Assembly: GCF_022605725.1 (NCBI RefSeq)
Contig: NC_065549.1
Span: 18,009,614-18,073,613 of the forward strand
DNA: 64,000 nt
Direction of reading: 5' to 3'
Source: Anthonomus grandis grandis
Taxonomy: Eukaryota > Arthropoda > Insecta > Coleoptera > Curculionidae
The notes beneath the pieces were generated by a model, which was given only the letters and a program-made list of their open reading frames with translations, ran no database searches and had not been told where the DNA came from. The first letter of the stretch is position 1. Each line of letters begins with the position of its first letter. The position numbers were made by a program, and so were the translations under genes. Below, piece after piece: positions 45,080-56,824 of this stretch.

Positions 45080-46360
45080 ATTTAAAACAATTGTTTCTAT
45101 TAGTGCAAATATAAATAATAGAGCAAACATAAATATTATTAGAAATTGTAAAGATTTAAATACAACATGTGCTAAAGCTTTTGCTACGAGTATAAATTAA
45201 ATAAATATTGCTAAATTCACTCTCAATATATTAAATAACAGTAAATGAAAATCCACATAATTCCAAAATTCGTGGATTGGAAGAAATTTGGTTTTACTCC
45301 TTTTAATATATAGTTTAAACTCATTATTATTGATTACCTAAGTAGAAATTAGTAGATACTATAAATATATCTATATCTTAGAATGTATGTTTAATATCTC
45401 ATAAAGATTGATAATCTTGTAAGTGAAATAAAAAATATTTGTTTATTTATTAAAAATTTATGATAGAGGAAAAAGAATCCACCATTTTTGAAACAAATTG
45501 TACTAAAATTAAAATGTAGGATATATTCAAAAATTAAAATGTCGCCGAAAATGAAAATATAAATATATTAAATGAATTGTGATGAAAATGGCAATTCATA
45601 GGCCATATGCATGTTTTTTCACAGAATACACTTCTAAACTAGTACCTAGGATATATATAAAATATAATTTAAGAGATTTTACATTAGTCATCATTTGTTA
45701 TTTTTAGCTCTCAACCGTACATATCAAAATTTTACTTTTGCTTCAATCATTTAAATATTGTTCAGCTATAATCAATAAGGTTCATGGTTTATTAATATTG
45801 AATGTTTATGGTAAAAACATATATGAATAGATATAAATAGAAACAAATAATCCATTGCTTTAAAAAAATTGTGATAAGTATGCTAAAGATAAATGATTCT
45901 TCTTTAATTTTGAATTGTGTGAAACTATATGCGTTTTTTATAAAGTTCATGTTAAAAAAATCTTATTTTACTGCTGTGCGATTCATTTATTTACTTTGAA
46001 TTATTATCTCTGTTCTAATTTCCGGTTTATTTTTTCTAAATATGTATTTTAAATTTTTTCAAGTTTTAATTTCATTCGTCAATGTTTCTGGTTATACTGG
46101 TAAATAAATAATGTGGCAATAAAACATAAATATTATTATTCTTACAAAAGTAATATACATGTTTTCCCCCAGTTCAGATTGCATTGGTTAGTTTTCAATT
46201 CATGGGGTATTGAGCATACTATACTCGCATTACCCTTGAAAATCATGAATATTCTGCTATTGAACAACAGCTACCCTTACTCGATGTCTCTCTTATTACC
46301 CGCCCTTATTTACAGTGATAAAAATGGATTCATCAAATGTCCAGATCTAATTAATTCAAT
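45080..46360. other. Intergenic, no gene recognised
   Basis: AT-rich sequence between the duplicated 3' flank and a LINE; nothing further is supported. Confidence 0.45.
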
Positions 46361-46369
46361 TAATAAGCA

Positions 46370-48096
46370 CTCTTAAGACTAATGCAGCATCCGGGGCTGA
46401 CGAAATACCTGCACTATTTTTGAAAAAGTATCATAAACACCTTATTAAACCAATTCTACATCTTGTGAATTTAGTATTTGAGACTGGTATTTTTCCCTCA
46501 ATTTTCAAACATGCCACTGTAACGCCGTTGCATAAATCGGGAGATAAAAAAATTATTAGTAATTATAGACCCATAGCTTTAACCAGTAATCTTTCAAAAA
46601 TCATAGAGAAATGCATGAAACTTAGACTTAACGAGTTTTTAGAAAAAAATTATTTTTTGTCACAATTTCAATTTGAATTTAAACAAAATAAAAGTACAGA
46701 AGATGCGGTGAATTGTATTACAGAACAGATAGGAAAGGGTGAAAGGTGCATGGCAATATTTCTGGACCTCAGCAAAGCGTTCGACACTGTGACACATGAT
46801 ATTCTGCTAAAAAAACTGGAAAATATTGGGATTCGAGGGATCCCTTACAGCCTGTTTGAAAGTTACATTAACCAAAGAACACAAAGCACCAAAATAAATG
46901 GATGTGTCAGTTTGCCTTGCCTAGGCTGGTAGAATATGGTGTGCCACAGGGAACTGTCCTTGGACCGGTATTATTCTCTATATATGTTAATGAGTTGTTG
47001 TAGTTGTTACCTAATGTCGGCATGGTGTGTTTTGCAGATGATACCGCAATAATGATTAAGGAAAAGTCTTGGAAGGATGTAAAGACTGTTGCGGAGACTT
47101 CCATGAAAAAAAACAAAACTTGGCTTGGTTTAAATTATTTAACACTAAACTCTAGATCTACATCTAGTACATTAAAAGAGATCACATTACACGAAAACGA
47201 CTGTGGCATAACTGAATGTTCTTACACCCAGCAAATAAAAAGGCAGACCAAGGTTAAATATTTAGGAGTTATTTTGGATGAAAATCTAAAGTGGCACTAC
47301 TATGTTGAGATATTTCCACTCGAGTTCGGAAACTTATTTATAAATTTAGTCAATTAAGACAATTTATGCAAAAAAAGACCCTTACGACCATTTATCAAGC
47401 TCTGGTTGATTCAATTATAAACTATTGCATAACAGCATGGGGCGGAACAAGTAAGACCATCCTGAAACCTCTTATGATTACCCAAAAATATGTTCTGAAG
47501 GTAATGTTTAACAAACCAAAATTGTATTCTTCAGATATTTTATTTAGAGAAGCTAGATTGTTGCAAGTAAATCAAATTTACTTGAAAGCAGTGGTTAGAC
47601 TTCTGTGTAAGAATCCACACTACTTGCATTTCATATCATCGACAAGCTTTAAATAAGAATCTAACTATCCCAAAGACCACAAAAATTAAATGTCAAAAAA
47701 CTTTAACATATACCTCAGCAAAAATCTATAATCAACTTCCCGTAGAACTCAGAAATAAACCCTATAACAAAATTAAAAGTAGAATCCATGACTGGATATT
47801 AGATAATAAAGTCACTTGGTTGGTATGATACACATAGTACTTTTTTTTTCTTTCTTTCCCCTAATTTAATTTAATTCTAAATTATATTTTTTGAATCACT
47901 TTTGTTTATATATTATTTTCATAAAAATTGTTTTTATTTTAATTAATTAATTTGGATAGACAGGAAATGCACACACCGTATTTTTAAAATACCATTGTGC
48001 ATTGGGTTTTCTTAGCAGTTAAGCAGTTGTTATTTTTTAATGTTATAATGTATGAATGTATTATCTGCTGAATATATATTATTATTATTATCAGGC
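46370..48096 (+). mobile_element. 5'-truncated CR1/Jockey-like LINE
   Basis: The unit begins inside the reverse transcriptase (SGADEIPALFLKKYHKHLIK at about 46393) and ends in a short (TTA)n run near 48070-48096 after CTGCTGAATATATATTATTA. The 3' part (46370-47660) is coding relic and the last 430 bp are untranslated. A target-site duplication was not found. Confidence 0.75.
46390..47656 (+). pseudogene. LINE reverse transcriptase, three frames
   Basis: Frame one (46420-46932) holds FKHATVTPLHKSGDKKIISN, YRPIALTSNLSKIIEK and the catalytic palm block MAIFLDLSKAFDTVTHDILL. A frameshift at the end precedes VEYGVPQGTVLGPVLFSIYV. Frame two (47004-47357) holds VCFADDTAIMI, the catalytic FADD pair, and KVKYLGVILDENLKWHYYVE of the thumb. 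Frame three (47366-47656) holds TIYQALVDSIINYCITAWGG and a conserved C-terminal helix region. All catalytic aspartates are still readable, but two frameshifts and the missing endonuclease make the copy non-autonomous. Confidence 0.85.
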
Positions 48097-48164
48097 ATAT
48101 TAACACATTTGAGCAATTTTCCCCATAAACCACAGTAGTTTCAATATTCCTTTCAACACAACAA

Positions 48165-48227
48165 CCTATGGTATTCACAAATCACCATTAGAAAGATACA
48201 CGGGTTGTGATTTGTGAATACTATAGG
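48165..48227. repeat. 21-bp inverted repeat
   Basis: CCTATGGTATTCACAAATCAC (48165-48185) is reverse-complemented at 48207-48227 with one mismatch across a 21-bp spacer. It follows the LINE tail; origin unknown. Confidence 0.75.
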
Positions 48228-48589
48228 CTATTAAATAATTACATTTTAAAAGATCTCTTGCTTTGTAATACATGTTACATTTTATTGTTTATTTTATCTT
48301 GTCTCAATGTTGATTTTTTTTGTAAATAAGATTTTTCTTGGTAATTGCATTTTATTCCTTTTTTTTAGGTTTTGGTTGTATTCCTTGTTATCATATGTAT
48401 TAAATAATTCTGTTTATTATTATGAAAAACAGTATAAATTACATTTATAAAGTTTATTTTAATTTGGGCAGATTAAAACTTATGGTAAGATTTTAATGCA
48501 AGGGCCATAGCATAACTCTCTGCAACTATATACAGAATAAATTACTTTCCTCAGTATATTTAGTGATTACCTACGTGGTATTCTTCACC

Positions 48590-49035
48590 ACTGATGGTTG
48601 GGGAGTTAGAATTGTCTCTATCAATTTGTTTTGCAGTTTATTCATCAAAGGTACTAGTAGTAGTAGTAATGGTGGAGGGACAGCGGGTAGGCCTAAAAGT
48701 CCCTTTCCGCCAACCCCTGAAGCCCCATCATTAGCACTGACCACCCTCTCTGGTCTCCCTAAGCAGGTGTCCGATCCTCCTAATGAAGCAAAACAGTTTC
48801 CTATGCCAGGCCACACCTGGGGCACAACAGGCTGGGCACCAGGCCTAAGATATGCAGATGTTGGTTGAGTCTGCAGTGATCTGTTAGGACTCCGCTCAGG
48901 TCTGCTATAATCCCTCGTGCCTGGACAGCAGCCATGCTATTCCAGCTTTAGTTGGATTTGGTAGCAGTTCTTTGGCCTGTCAACAAGCCTGTCTGCTGTT
49001 CCTATTCCCATCAAAGTTACTGCTCAAAGGCTTTG
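48590..49035 (-). pseudogene. LINE RNase H / zinc-knuckle tail, GC-rich relic
   Basis: This is the only markedly GC-rich stretch of several hundred bases in the area. Read on the minus strand with frameshifts it gives VLTDHCRLNQHLHILGLVPS followed by LLCPRCGLA, then ETVLHLLGG. This resembles the GHC.L..HL..IGL.....CR.C...ETA.HLLC.C segment at the C-terminus of R1/Jockey-type LINEs with RNase H. Proline- and glycine-rich open frames on both strands are side-effects of the base composition. A host origin is possible, but no splice structure was found. Confidence 0.42.
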
Positions 49036-49394
49036 CCAGTGATATTTTTAATGATAAAAGAAGTGCAAAATAGATTATTATTCTTTATTATTAAATGTTA
49101 GCCTTCATATATATTCATCACCTTTGATATATACAAACCACAAAATAGAATACTGTTAGAGGGAACCATACAGCCAATCCAAAAACCGATATTAGAGTAT
49201 GTAAAGTTAACAAATAAAAAAAAGCTTATATCAAAGGGTTTTATTAATAAATAAACTCTTGAAACTTTGATATGGATTTTCTAATAAAGATGTGTTCTAG
49301 CCAAGTGTTTTTTCTCATCTAAATGGACTTTTATCAAATATTTCTCCTATACCTAAGCAAAGAGAACCTATAAAATGACAATTAGTTAATGATA

Positions 49395-49571
49395 TTATAG
49401 TTTTCTAAGAAAATAGGCACCTAAACCTACAGCTGCAGTAAAGATTTTAGCATTACCCTTATACATTTTAGCAGTATGAATTAAGTAACCACCTATACCA
49501 GTTAGACATGATATTGACACGATTTTACAACCTAAACAAGATTTTTTTTTATATAATTCTCTTTTCTCCAT
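49395..49571 (-). CDS. DMAC1/DUF4536-like small membrane protein
   Basis: A complete 58-codon frame runs from ATG (49571-49569) to TAA (49397-49395). The protein begins MEKRELYKKKSCLGCKIVSI, continues SCLTGIGGYLIHTAKMYKGN and ends KIFTAAVGLGAYFLRKL. A basic N-terminus, a CLGC motif followed by a glycine-containing hydrophobic segment (about residues 17-31), a short polar loop and a second hydrophobic segment (about 42-54) are the layout of DUF4536 proteins. In mammals this family includes DMAC1 (TMEM261), a mitochondrial inner-membrane protein needed to assemble the distal arm of complex I. The gene lies tail-to-tail with RTRAF. Part of it is duplicated at 44930-45078. The family assignment rests on the C-x2-C plus two-helix pattern and is likely but not certain; the codon pattern and clean start and stop argue for a real gene. 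Confidence 0.68.
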   Translation of the reverse strand: MEKRELYKKKSCLGCKIVSISCLTGIGGYLIHTAKMYKGNAKIFTAAVGLGAYFLRKL

Positions 49572-49710
49572 TTCTACAAATTCTACATAGCAAATTTACA
49601 AAAATGAATGTTTATATTTTTGTTTACATTTTATTATGGGAACGCCGCTGTGGTTCATTGTAAATAAGAATGTTGCATGTTGCCAAGTCACACTCGAAAT
49701 CTCGAAAACA

Positions 49711-50215
49711 TAAACCGATTCCAAGCGGTCTATCGGTAATTACCGTTCCTAAATGGTATTAACCAAACACGTCCAAGGGGTTATAATTATAACCGCTTGA
49801 GATACGTGACGTCACCAATTAGCCCTTTATACGTCATCAATTTGGAACAGTAATTACCCACGTCCGGAGTTGTTTTCTAAACGTCAAATGTCAAAGATAT
49901 TGAAATAAGTGCGGGAAAAAATAAAAACAAACAACAAATTATTTCCTTTTTAAAAATGACACAAAATTTATTATGGCTAATAAGTTTTCTTTTTTGATAT
50001 TTATATTTAAGAACTAATTACATATAATATTACTGGCGTCTGCGGTATTATTTAAAAACAAACAAAATTATGATAGTGACAGCTGACAAATTACGAAGTT
50101 ACTTCAACCAAACACGTCCAAGCGGACACAATTGGTTATGTTATAAAGGGACTGTTCAAGGTGAACCAAGAGCTTAACCGTGGTTAAAACCGATAGATCG
50201 CTTGGAATCGGTTAT
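49711..50215. mobile_element. MITE with 25-bp terminal inverted repeats
   Basis: AACCGATTCCAAGCGGTCTA followed by TCGGT (49713-49737) is matched on the opposite strand at 50189-50213 with one difference (24 of 25). Inner parts also pair loosely: ACCAAACACGTCCAAG occurs near 49759 and again near 50108, both in plus orientation. The element is about 505 bp, has no coding sequence, and sits about 140 bp upstream of the DMAC1-like start codon. The superfamily is not clear. Confidence 0.85.
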
Positions 50216-50562
50216 AGGCATGCCTATATCTTAAGCCCGCCCTATTACGAAGCGATTATATGGCGACAATTGCAGATTTTTTTTCGCAGATGATCAAACT
50301 TTCAGCTAAGATCATTTTCATGTCATTAAATTTTTGCATATTTTATAGGAATGTCTGTCTAAAAATGTTGGTTTATTGTTTGGCTCAATACACACAAATT
50401 AACTCTATTCATATTCCAAACTCAAACTCAAAAATGCTTTATTGTCAATATAAACATAGAAGTTGTAGACAAAGCCAATAGACTGTACATTAAAGGAATA
50501 AAAACGAGAAACTAATTTAAAATAAAATAAAATTATATAAAACTTTGAAAAATACTTAAATG

Positions 50563-53300
50563 CTAATCATTAAAAAATTCACCTAAACTATAGTACGCTT
50601 TACTAGCAAGAAATATTTTCGTCCTTGTACGTAGGCTTTTTTCAGTCTTAAGTTGTCTTATTTCTAGTGGAAGTTTATTAAACAGCTTTCTACCTCCATA
50701 TATGATAGAGCTACGGACAAGTTCAAAATGAGGAATGGGTAGCCTCAACAAATAATTTTGTCACGTATTATAGTGGCTTCCTAAGTGGAGTTCCTGTTTA
50801 TATTTTCTAAAAACTAAGCAAACTGTTTCCAAAATAAAAATACAACACAGGGTTGAAATATTATGACTTACAAAAAGCGGGCGACATGAGTCACGAGGCT
50901 TGGCCCCACATAGATATTTAATAACCCTTTTCTGGAGTACAAACACTGAACTAAAAAGTGAAATTGAACATGAATCCCAAAAGCAAATTCCATATCGAAG
51001 GTGCGACTCGATAATCGCGAAGTATGCAAATCTGGCGATGGAGAAATTAAGACTGGTGGCAATAACCCTTAGGGCGTAGCAGCCTGATGAGACTTTTCTA
51101 CATATATTCACAATATGGTCTTCAAATTTAAGGAACTTGTCTATGGAAAGACCCAAAAACTTACTGAACGGTGGCATGGTGATGGCTTCATTATTTAAAC
51201 ATATATCATTTGTATTACATTTAAAATTAAGGATATTTGTTTTGGAAACATTAAATGTCAAAAAATTTGCATCACACCAGTCTTTTATTTTTAACAAATC
51301 TGCACGTATATTGGCCTCCATTTGAGAAACATCAGAGTCGTGCCAGAGGATGGTGGTATCATCGGCAAACAATGTAAATTTGCCAGTTACCTGCAGTTGT
51401 GGCAGATCGTTGACATAAATGAGAAAAAGTAAAGGACCAAGTACTGATCCTTGCGGAACACCCACATTTATATTAAGTTCCTTAGAGATACCACCATTAA
51501 ATTTGACAACCTAGACACGATTTAATAAGTAGGAACGAAACCACTCAAGGGCAGTTCCTCTGAAACCATAGAGCTCCAGTTTCATCAGCAGCACTCTGTG
51601 ACTCACGCAGTCAAATGCCTTGGACAAGTCACAGAATACCGCTGCTGCAACTTCACCAACATTCAATCGGTTGTACAGGTGCTCTAGAAAGCTAAAGATA
51701 GCATCATTTGTGCTCACAGACTCACGAAAGCCAAACTGCTGAAGACTCAATAGGCCAAACCTATTTAAAAATGAAACCATCCTCACCTTAACGAGCCGTT
51801 CCACTATCTTGGCTAAAGTAGGCAATAACGCTATAGGTCTAAAGTTAGAAGGACAGTCGCGATCGCCACTCTTGTAAAGAGGAATAATCATTGCTCTTTT
51901 TAAGCACTCTGGGAAAACTCCAGACATAAATGAAAAGTTAATTTACTCGGCCAAGACTTGCAAAGCAACAAGAGGTAAAGCAGAAAATATTTTAAGAGAA
52001 AGCCCAGCCCAACCTGATGAACTCTTATTCTTAATATTAACCATTAACTGTTTAAGCTCTTCTACACTTGTGGGGGCAAAAAAGAAAGATTCGGCTACTA
52101 CCACATTGCTGAGATAGCTCCTGGGATCTATTTTTTGTGAGAGATTGGCTGCAAGGTTTCTAGCAATATCACAGTAGAAGGAATTGAGAACATTGGAATC
52201 TAAGGTACTTGGAATAACCAAGACATTATTTTTGCCCCTTAGCTCAATCTTCCAAGACTCTTTTGCTCTGTTGGAGGAATTATTTATTCTCCTTTGAAAG
52301 TAGGTCCACTTAGTCATTTTGATTGAGTTTCTGTAAATCTTGCGGTATCTGTAATAATAATTTAAAAATGTTGCATTGTTCATAGCGTATTTCCTAATGT
52401 AAAAAAGGGAGCGCTTTTTTTCCCAGATACTCGTAAACCCTTAGTATACCAAGGTTTTCTATTTCGTTTTTTAATATTGACAACAGGAAAAACAGTGTTA
52501 AAATTGTTTAATACTATTTGATGAAAGCTATGCAGTGGGTTAACAGTAGTCAATACATTATTCCAACTTGACATATTGCAAAGCAACGAGAATTTGCGGA
52601 AATTAGCTCTAGTATAAAGTCTATCGCGTCCAAACTTATTCTTATTAGCTGCACTGTTAAGCTTTACTAATCTTTTACCACTATTGCATTATTTTTTACT
52701 AATGATTTACCACTATTGCCTCATGGTCAGACAAACCGGCATTGATTGTTGTACACTGATTTTCGTGTTGGTTAAAATTCGTACAGAAGTAATCTATCAG
52801 TGAGGAAGAAAATGCTGAAATCCGGGTTGGCTGATCCACGTGCATCTTAAAATTAAATGAGTTTAACAGATTTAAAAGGATTCGATTTGATCCATTAGAT
52901 TTGTCTAAAAAATTTACATTAAGATCAGCAGTCAGAATCAACATCGCATTAATCGAAATTTCACTTAAGAGGATCTCCAACTTTTCTAAAAATAAATCTA
53001 AATTACCAGATGGAGATCAATACAATCGTAAAATATACAAATTTAACTTACTGCTAAATACAATAGAAAACTCGCACACCTTTTCAATCAATAGATGATC
53101 AAATCTGTCAATAGTAATAAAAACACAAATTTAGTTAAAAAAGCTTTCTCTAACATAATAAGAGTACCACCATGTGTATATTGCTTGCGTGAAAATTTGG
53201 AAATTAGTAAATAACCAGGGATATCAATAGGCTCGTCAGACCAGTGTTCAACAAAAATTAGTACACGAGGAAAGTTAACCGATTCTAAAAATAATTCCAA
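50563..53300 (-). pseudogene. LINE polyprotein: endonuclease and reverse transcriptase
   Basis: From 53300 the endonuclease begins SELELFLESVNFPRVLIFVE with HW, the usual start of an APE-like nuclease. At 52980-52699 ILTADLNVNFLD stands for the GDFN-type catalytic block and SSSLIDYFCTN and GLSDHEAIVV are its C-terminal SDH motif. From 52383 to 50563 a single frame with only three in-frame stops carries the polymerase: RAMIIPLYKSGDRDCPSNFR, FCDLSKAFDCVSHRVLLMKL, GVPQGSVLGPLLFLIYVNDL, then LFADDTTILWHDSDV with the FADD pair and FLGLSIDKFLKFEDHIVNI. The stop between 50761 and 50751 (TGA) looks like decay of an arginine CGA codon. Frameshifts lie between 52383 and 53300. Catalytic residues are intact, so inactivation is fairly recent. 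Confidence 0.87.
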
Positions 53301-53341
53301 TTCGCTAACTTTTGAACGTACAGATTGAACATTAAGAAATG

Positions 53342-53720
53342 CTAGGGCAACTTGATTATGGTGGGAGTTTCTATTAAAAAAGAAGATCCAATAGCAAGGG
53401 TGTCTATAGATTGGTCTAGTTGAGGCGTAACCGAAGACCTACCTTCCATCAAGGGTGTATCGCTGATTATCCCACTATTGCTAATACCTAAAGATGCTAA
53501 TACTAATTTGGATGACAGAAAAGTATTTTTAACATATAAAGATAAAAGTTTGCATATAGATTTGGCAGAGTGACGGTACCTAAAATTTTGTCTGACATCA
53601 GTAATTATTCTGACAGAAAAGTTACGGTTACAGATGAAAGGATTCATAAAATGAATTGTATTGTAATATCTGCTTTTTGAGCACTTATTAAAATCGCATT
53701 TAATACAAACAATTAATATT
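53342..53720 (-). pseudogene. 5' segment of the LINE, unrecognised product
   Basis: A minus-strand frame of 101 codons (53647-53342) starts MNPFICNRNFSVRIITDVRQ, and cysteine-containing sequence precedes it (KCDFNKCSKS). Its position just upstream of the endonuclease suggests the end of ORF1 or the 5' untranslated region. No domain is recognised. Confidence 0.4.
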
Positions 53721-53724
53721 CCGG

Positions 53725-55145
53725 GAATATTCTTTAGAAGTTTCGTATAAAAATATTCCTATGCTTATGGTAAATTACTATAACTTTAAAAATATGTTTA
53801 TTTAGGTAGAGGACATTAAATGAAAGGATTTTATTCCTCTTTATAAACATTTACTAATATACAGGGTTCTGAATTTGTAAAAACGCACTTTTTGCTATTT
53901 TTTATTTGAGAAATATGTAATTTTTAAGAATAGTATAAAAACCACATATATTCCTTTCTAAAAGTGGTATTTGAAGATGGTACTAAAAGGTCTAAAAGCA
54001 TTATTATTCTACCTACGTATAAAAAATTACCAAGGAAGGTGTGGGAAACCATAACTTTACAAAAATACTCATATCATCATCATTCAGGTCTCTGTATCTA
54101 CATAAAATCTCATTTCTTATATGATTTCGCGCGATGATACTTCAAGCATGGACCTAGAAAACACTCATATAGGTGAATAGCAAATGGATTGCTGCTACTT
54201 CTTGATATGAGAGCAATGTCGGAACGTTGGAAATATTTTAGATTGATATAACCAGAAGAAGTTTTATATCAAATGGTTACTAAATTTTCAGCATTCTGCC
54301 CCATTTTCCACAAGTCACAAATTAGTCTTATTTTGTTGTACAGAAATCAAACAAAGACGATTAATAAATATCTTATCATTGAGAGGTGTTCTCTGTTCTT
54401 GTGCCTATGCTCTTTCTGGTGTATGTCAATGATTTTGATTGCTGATAGCAGCCTATTCAGTCCTAATAACCCTAATTATATATTATTAAGACTATATTAA
54501 TATGGTCCTATATAAAACGTATTAATTAAAACTGATAAACTGCTAATAATTATTAGAAGTCTACTTCTTTTATGGTGTTTTTTTTTTCGTGAAGTGTGTT
54601 TTAGAAATTAACTTTTACAACACTGTTTGATTGATAAATATGCATTAACCGCTCCGCAATGAATTTTTTTGAAGAAAATATCTCCGAATGTGCTAATAAG
54701 AGAAACTGCATATAAAATATGCCTTTTAAATATTAATGTATTTCTTCACATACACTTTTTTTCGGGAGCACTTCATCTTTGTTCCTTTTTTTGTTTCTGA
54801 AATTTTGAAACATAATTTCTTGACAATTCTTGGCCAAATGTATCACCTAAATAATCATATTATAGACGTAATCTGGTCGTGAATCACATATTTCCTAAAT
54901 CTTGATATTGGTTTTAAAGGAAGATGTTGTTTGAATGCTGTTAAATTTATCGATATAAGGTGGTTTTAGGAATCTATATTTTAATGATATTAATTCGGTA
55001 ATGTAGTAAAGTTACTCTAGTTTTGACGTTATTAAATATAAATCTGTTAATTCTAAATGGCAAATTGTAATAACACTGGGACAATAGTCAACTAAAAATA
55101 ATATGGTTTTGGCTTATAGCAAAATTAATACATATGGATACAGGT
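53725..55145. other. Intergenic, no gene recognised
   Basis: ATACAGGGTTCTGAATTTGT near 53861 looks like one end of a mariner-type MITE, but no partner end was found. The rest is AT-rich without supported coding sequence. Confidence 0.4.
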
Positions 55146-55149
55146 TGAG

Positions 55150-55800
55150 TAATCCATTTTTGCATCAAAAAATTTTCAATGGAATTGACTGGTGCAATGG
55201 AATTAACTCATTTAATCATTTTCTCTCGTAACTCTGTTCAATTTTAAGGCCTACTAAACTCGTGTTTGTGAATGGTCTTCCTTTAGATAACCCCAAAAAT
55301 AAAAGTCATTTGGGGACAAATCTGGAGATCTAGGAGGCCATTAATTTACTATCAGCAGTCCCGCTAATAAAATTTATTTTTTTTTTACAATAATCACATT
55401 ATTAGCAAGACAGCCGTCATGTTGAAAATAGACCACTCCCAGAGCTAAATCAGGAAGAACTTAAATGACAGGAAGATGTTAGTTTTGTAGCAACAGAATA
55501 TATTTTTAAGCATTTTTCATCGTAGCAAAGTACCAGCCCAAACATTCAAGTTTTGAAAATAGTAAGTACGGAATTGAAAACTTCTGTACTCATTTCCCAA
55601 GACCAACATCGAACAACGGAGGGATTATGTTTCCTAAGTAATGGAAAAGAAGATTCATCGGAAAATAGAATATTTCGTAAACATTTTTCATTTTTATTGT
55701 ACCCATGTTTCTTCCAATATATTACTGGTAAGAGTTTTATAGCTCAAACCCCCTTCCTCTTCAACACTTGTCTCTGATCATGTTGAATCTACTTTTTGCT
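55150..55800 (-). pseudogene. Mariner-like transposase relic, heavily degraded
   Basis: On the minus strand, VLGNEYRSFQFRTYY, NLNVWAGTL and WPPRSPDLSPNDFYFWGYLK can be read in the order expected for a mariner-like transposase. The last one holds the third catalytic aspartate of the SPDL motif. Almost every segment is in a different frame or interrupted by stops. It ends against LINE debris at about 55850. Confidence 0.6.
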
Positions 55801-55849
55801 CACTATAAACCATTTCTTTTAGTCGATCTTGCTTTTGGGTCCTTTCGCA

Positions 55850-56820
55850 GTTTGTGGAGTATAACGACTTTAGATCCAAATTCTTTAATGCTACCTCGGG
55901 TGTACCTTAAGGTTCAAAACTAGGTCCGTTATTATTTATGTTTTTTTTATCAACGATTTCTTTAGATCACTCAACTGCCATAGAGCGGCTTTTGAGTCAC
56001 CTTGACTTAAAGTTCTTTAACACAGTTAACATATTTATTTTTATTTCTTTTTGTCTTGATTCTCCAGATTTGTCCGGATTTCTTGGAGAGTTGGTGTGCT
56101 GATAAAAGGCTGAGGGCTTAGTGTGGCAAAGTGTAGTGTAGTCAGTTACTCAATGTCAAAGGTCCCCATTACTTTATATATACTACTCTATCAACAATAC
56201 CATTTTGAGCACGCTTAGTCAAATAACTGATTTTGGTATCACCTTCGATTTCAAATTTATATTTATACCACATTTTAATAGTGTTGTGAGATCAGGCCTG
56301 ATAAAACTTGGATTTATATTTAGTAATTCTCAAAGCTTTACTGCGGAGTTTACGCTTCAACTGCTTTTTAGCTATTTTGTCAGCTGAGAATTGGCATATA
56401 ACTGCGTCATATGGAATCCAATTTACCAGTACCATTTAGGCTATAAGACTTGATGGTTTATAAATCCTGTAAAGGGTTTTGATTGCCACCAACTATTAGG
56501 TTCGGATGCAATCTACATCAATTGCGTCTGAGAAGAAGTGTCTTTTTTGTTAAGATTTTATATGGGTTAATTTATGGTTTAATGGACAGTCCTATTTTTC
56601 TTTCTTGTATTTTTTCTTGATCCCTAGGCTTAATACTAGATACCCACAAACCTTCTTACCAAGCCCTCTCTCCAATATGTGGTTAAAATCACCTTTATAT
56701 GTGATGTGCGATATATTTAATAAAGTTTGTTATTTGAGCGACATAAATGTTTCTCCAATAAATGTGATTATTCGTGCTATAATTGATATTTATTCTCGTG
56801 ACTTTCTTTAAGGCTTACTG
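55850..56820 (+). pseudogene. LINE reverse transcriptase relic, same family as 13784
   Basis: Plus-strand pieces give FNATSGVP, GSKLGPLLFMFFINDF, GITFDFKFIFIPHFNSVVRS and FTLQLLFSYFVRSQLAYN, followed by the C-terminal YPQTFLPSPLSNMWLKSPLY and MCDIFNKV. The order and wording parallel the LINE at 13784-14999. Frames are broken throughout. Confidence 0.6.
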
Positions 56821-56824
56821 CGGC

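Larger units (their letters stand above)
50421..53720 (-). mobile_element. Near full-length Jockey/CR1-like LINE
   Basis: The element reads on the minus strand from about 53720 (an ORF1-like or 5' segment) through endonuclease and reverse transcriptase to a 3' end at about 50421. The last bases, TTGACAATAAAGCATTTTTG then AGTTTGAGTTTG, form the short GAGTTT-type tail common in such insect LINEs. At about 3.3 kb it is the most complete LINE in the window. Confidence 0.85.

Noticed and set aside
48563..48868. Pro/Ser/Gly-rich plus-strand protein
   Set aside because: The composition is explained by a GC-rich LINE relic read on the other strand; no start context or introns support it.
55553..55777. 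74-codon plus-strand frame
   Set aside because: Antisense to a degraded mariner-like transposase.
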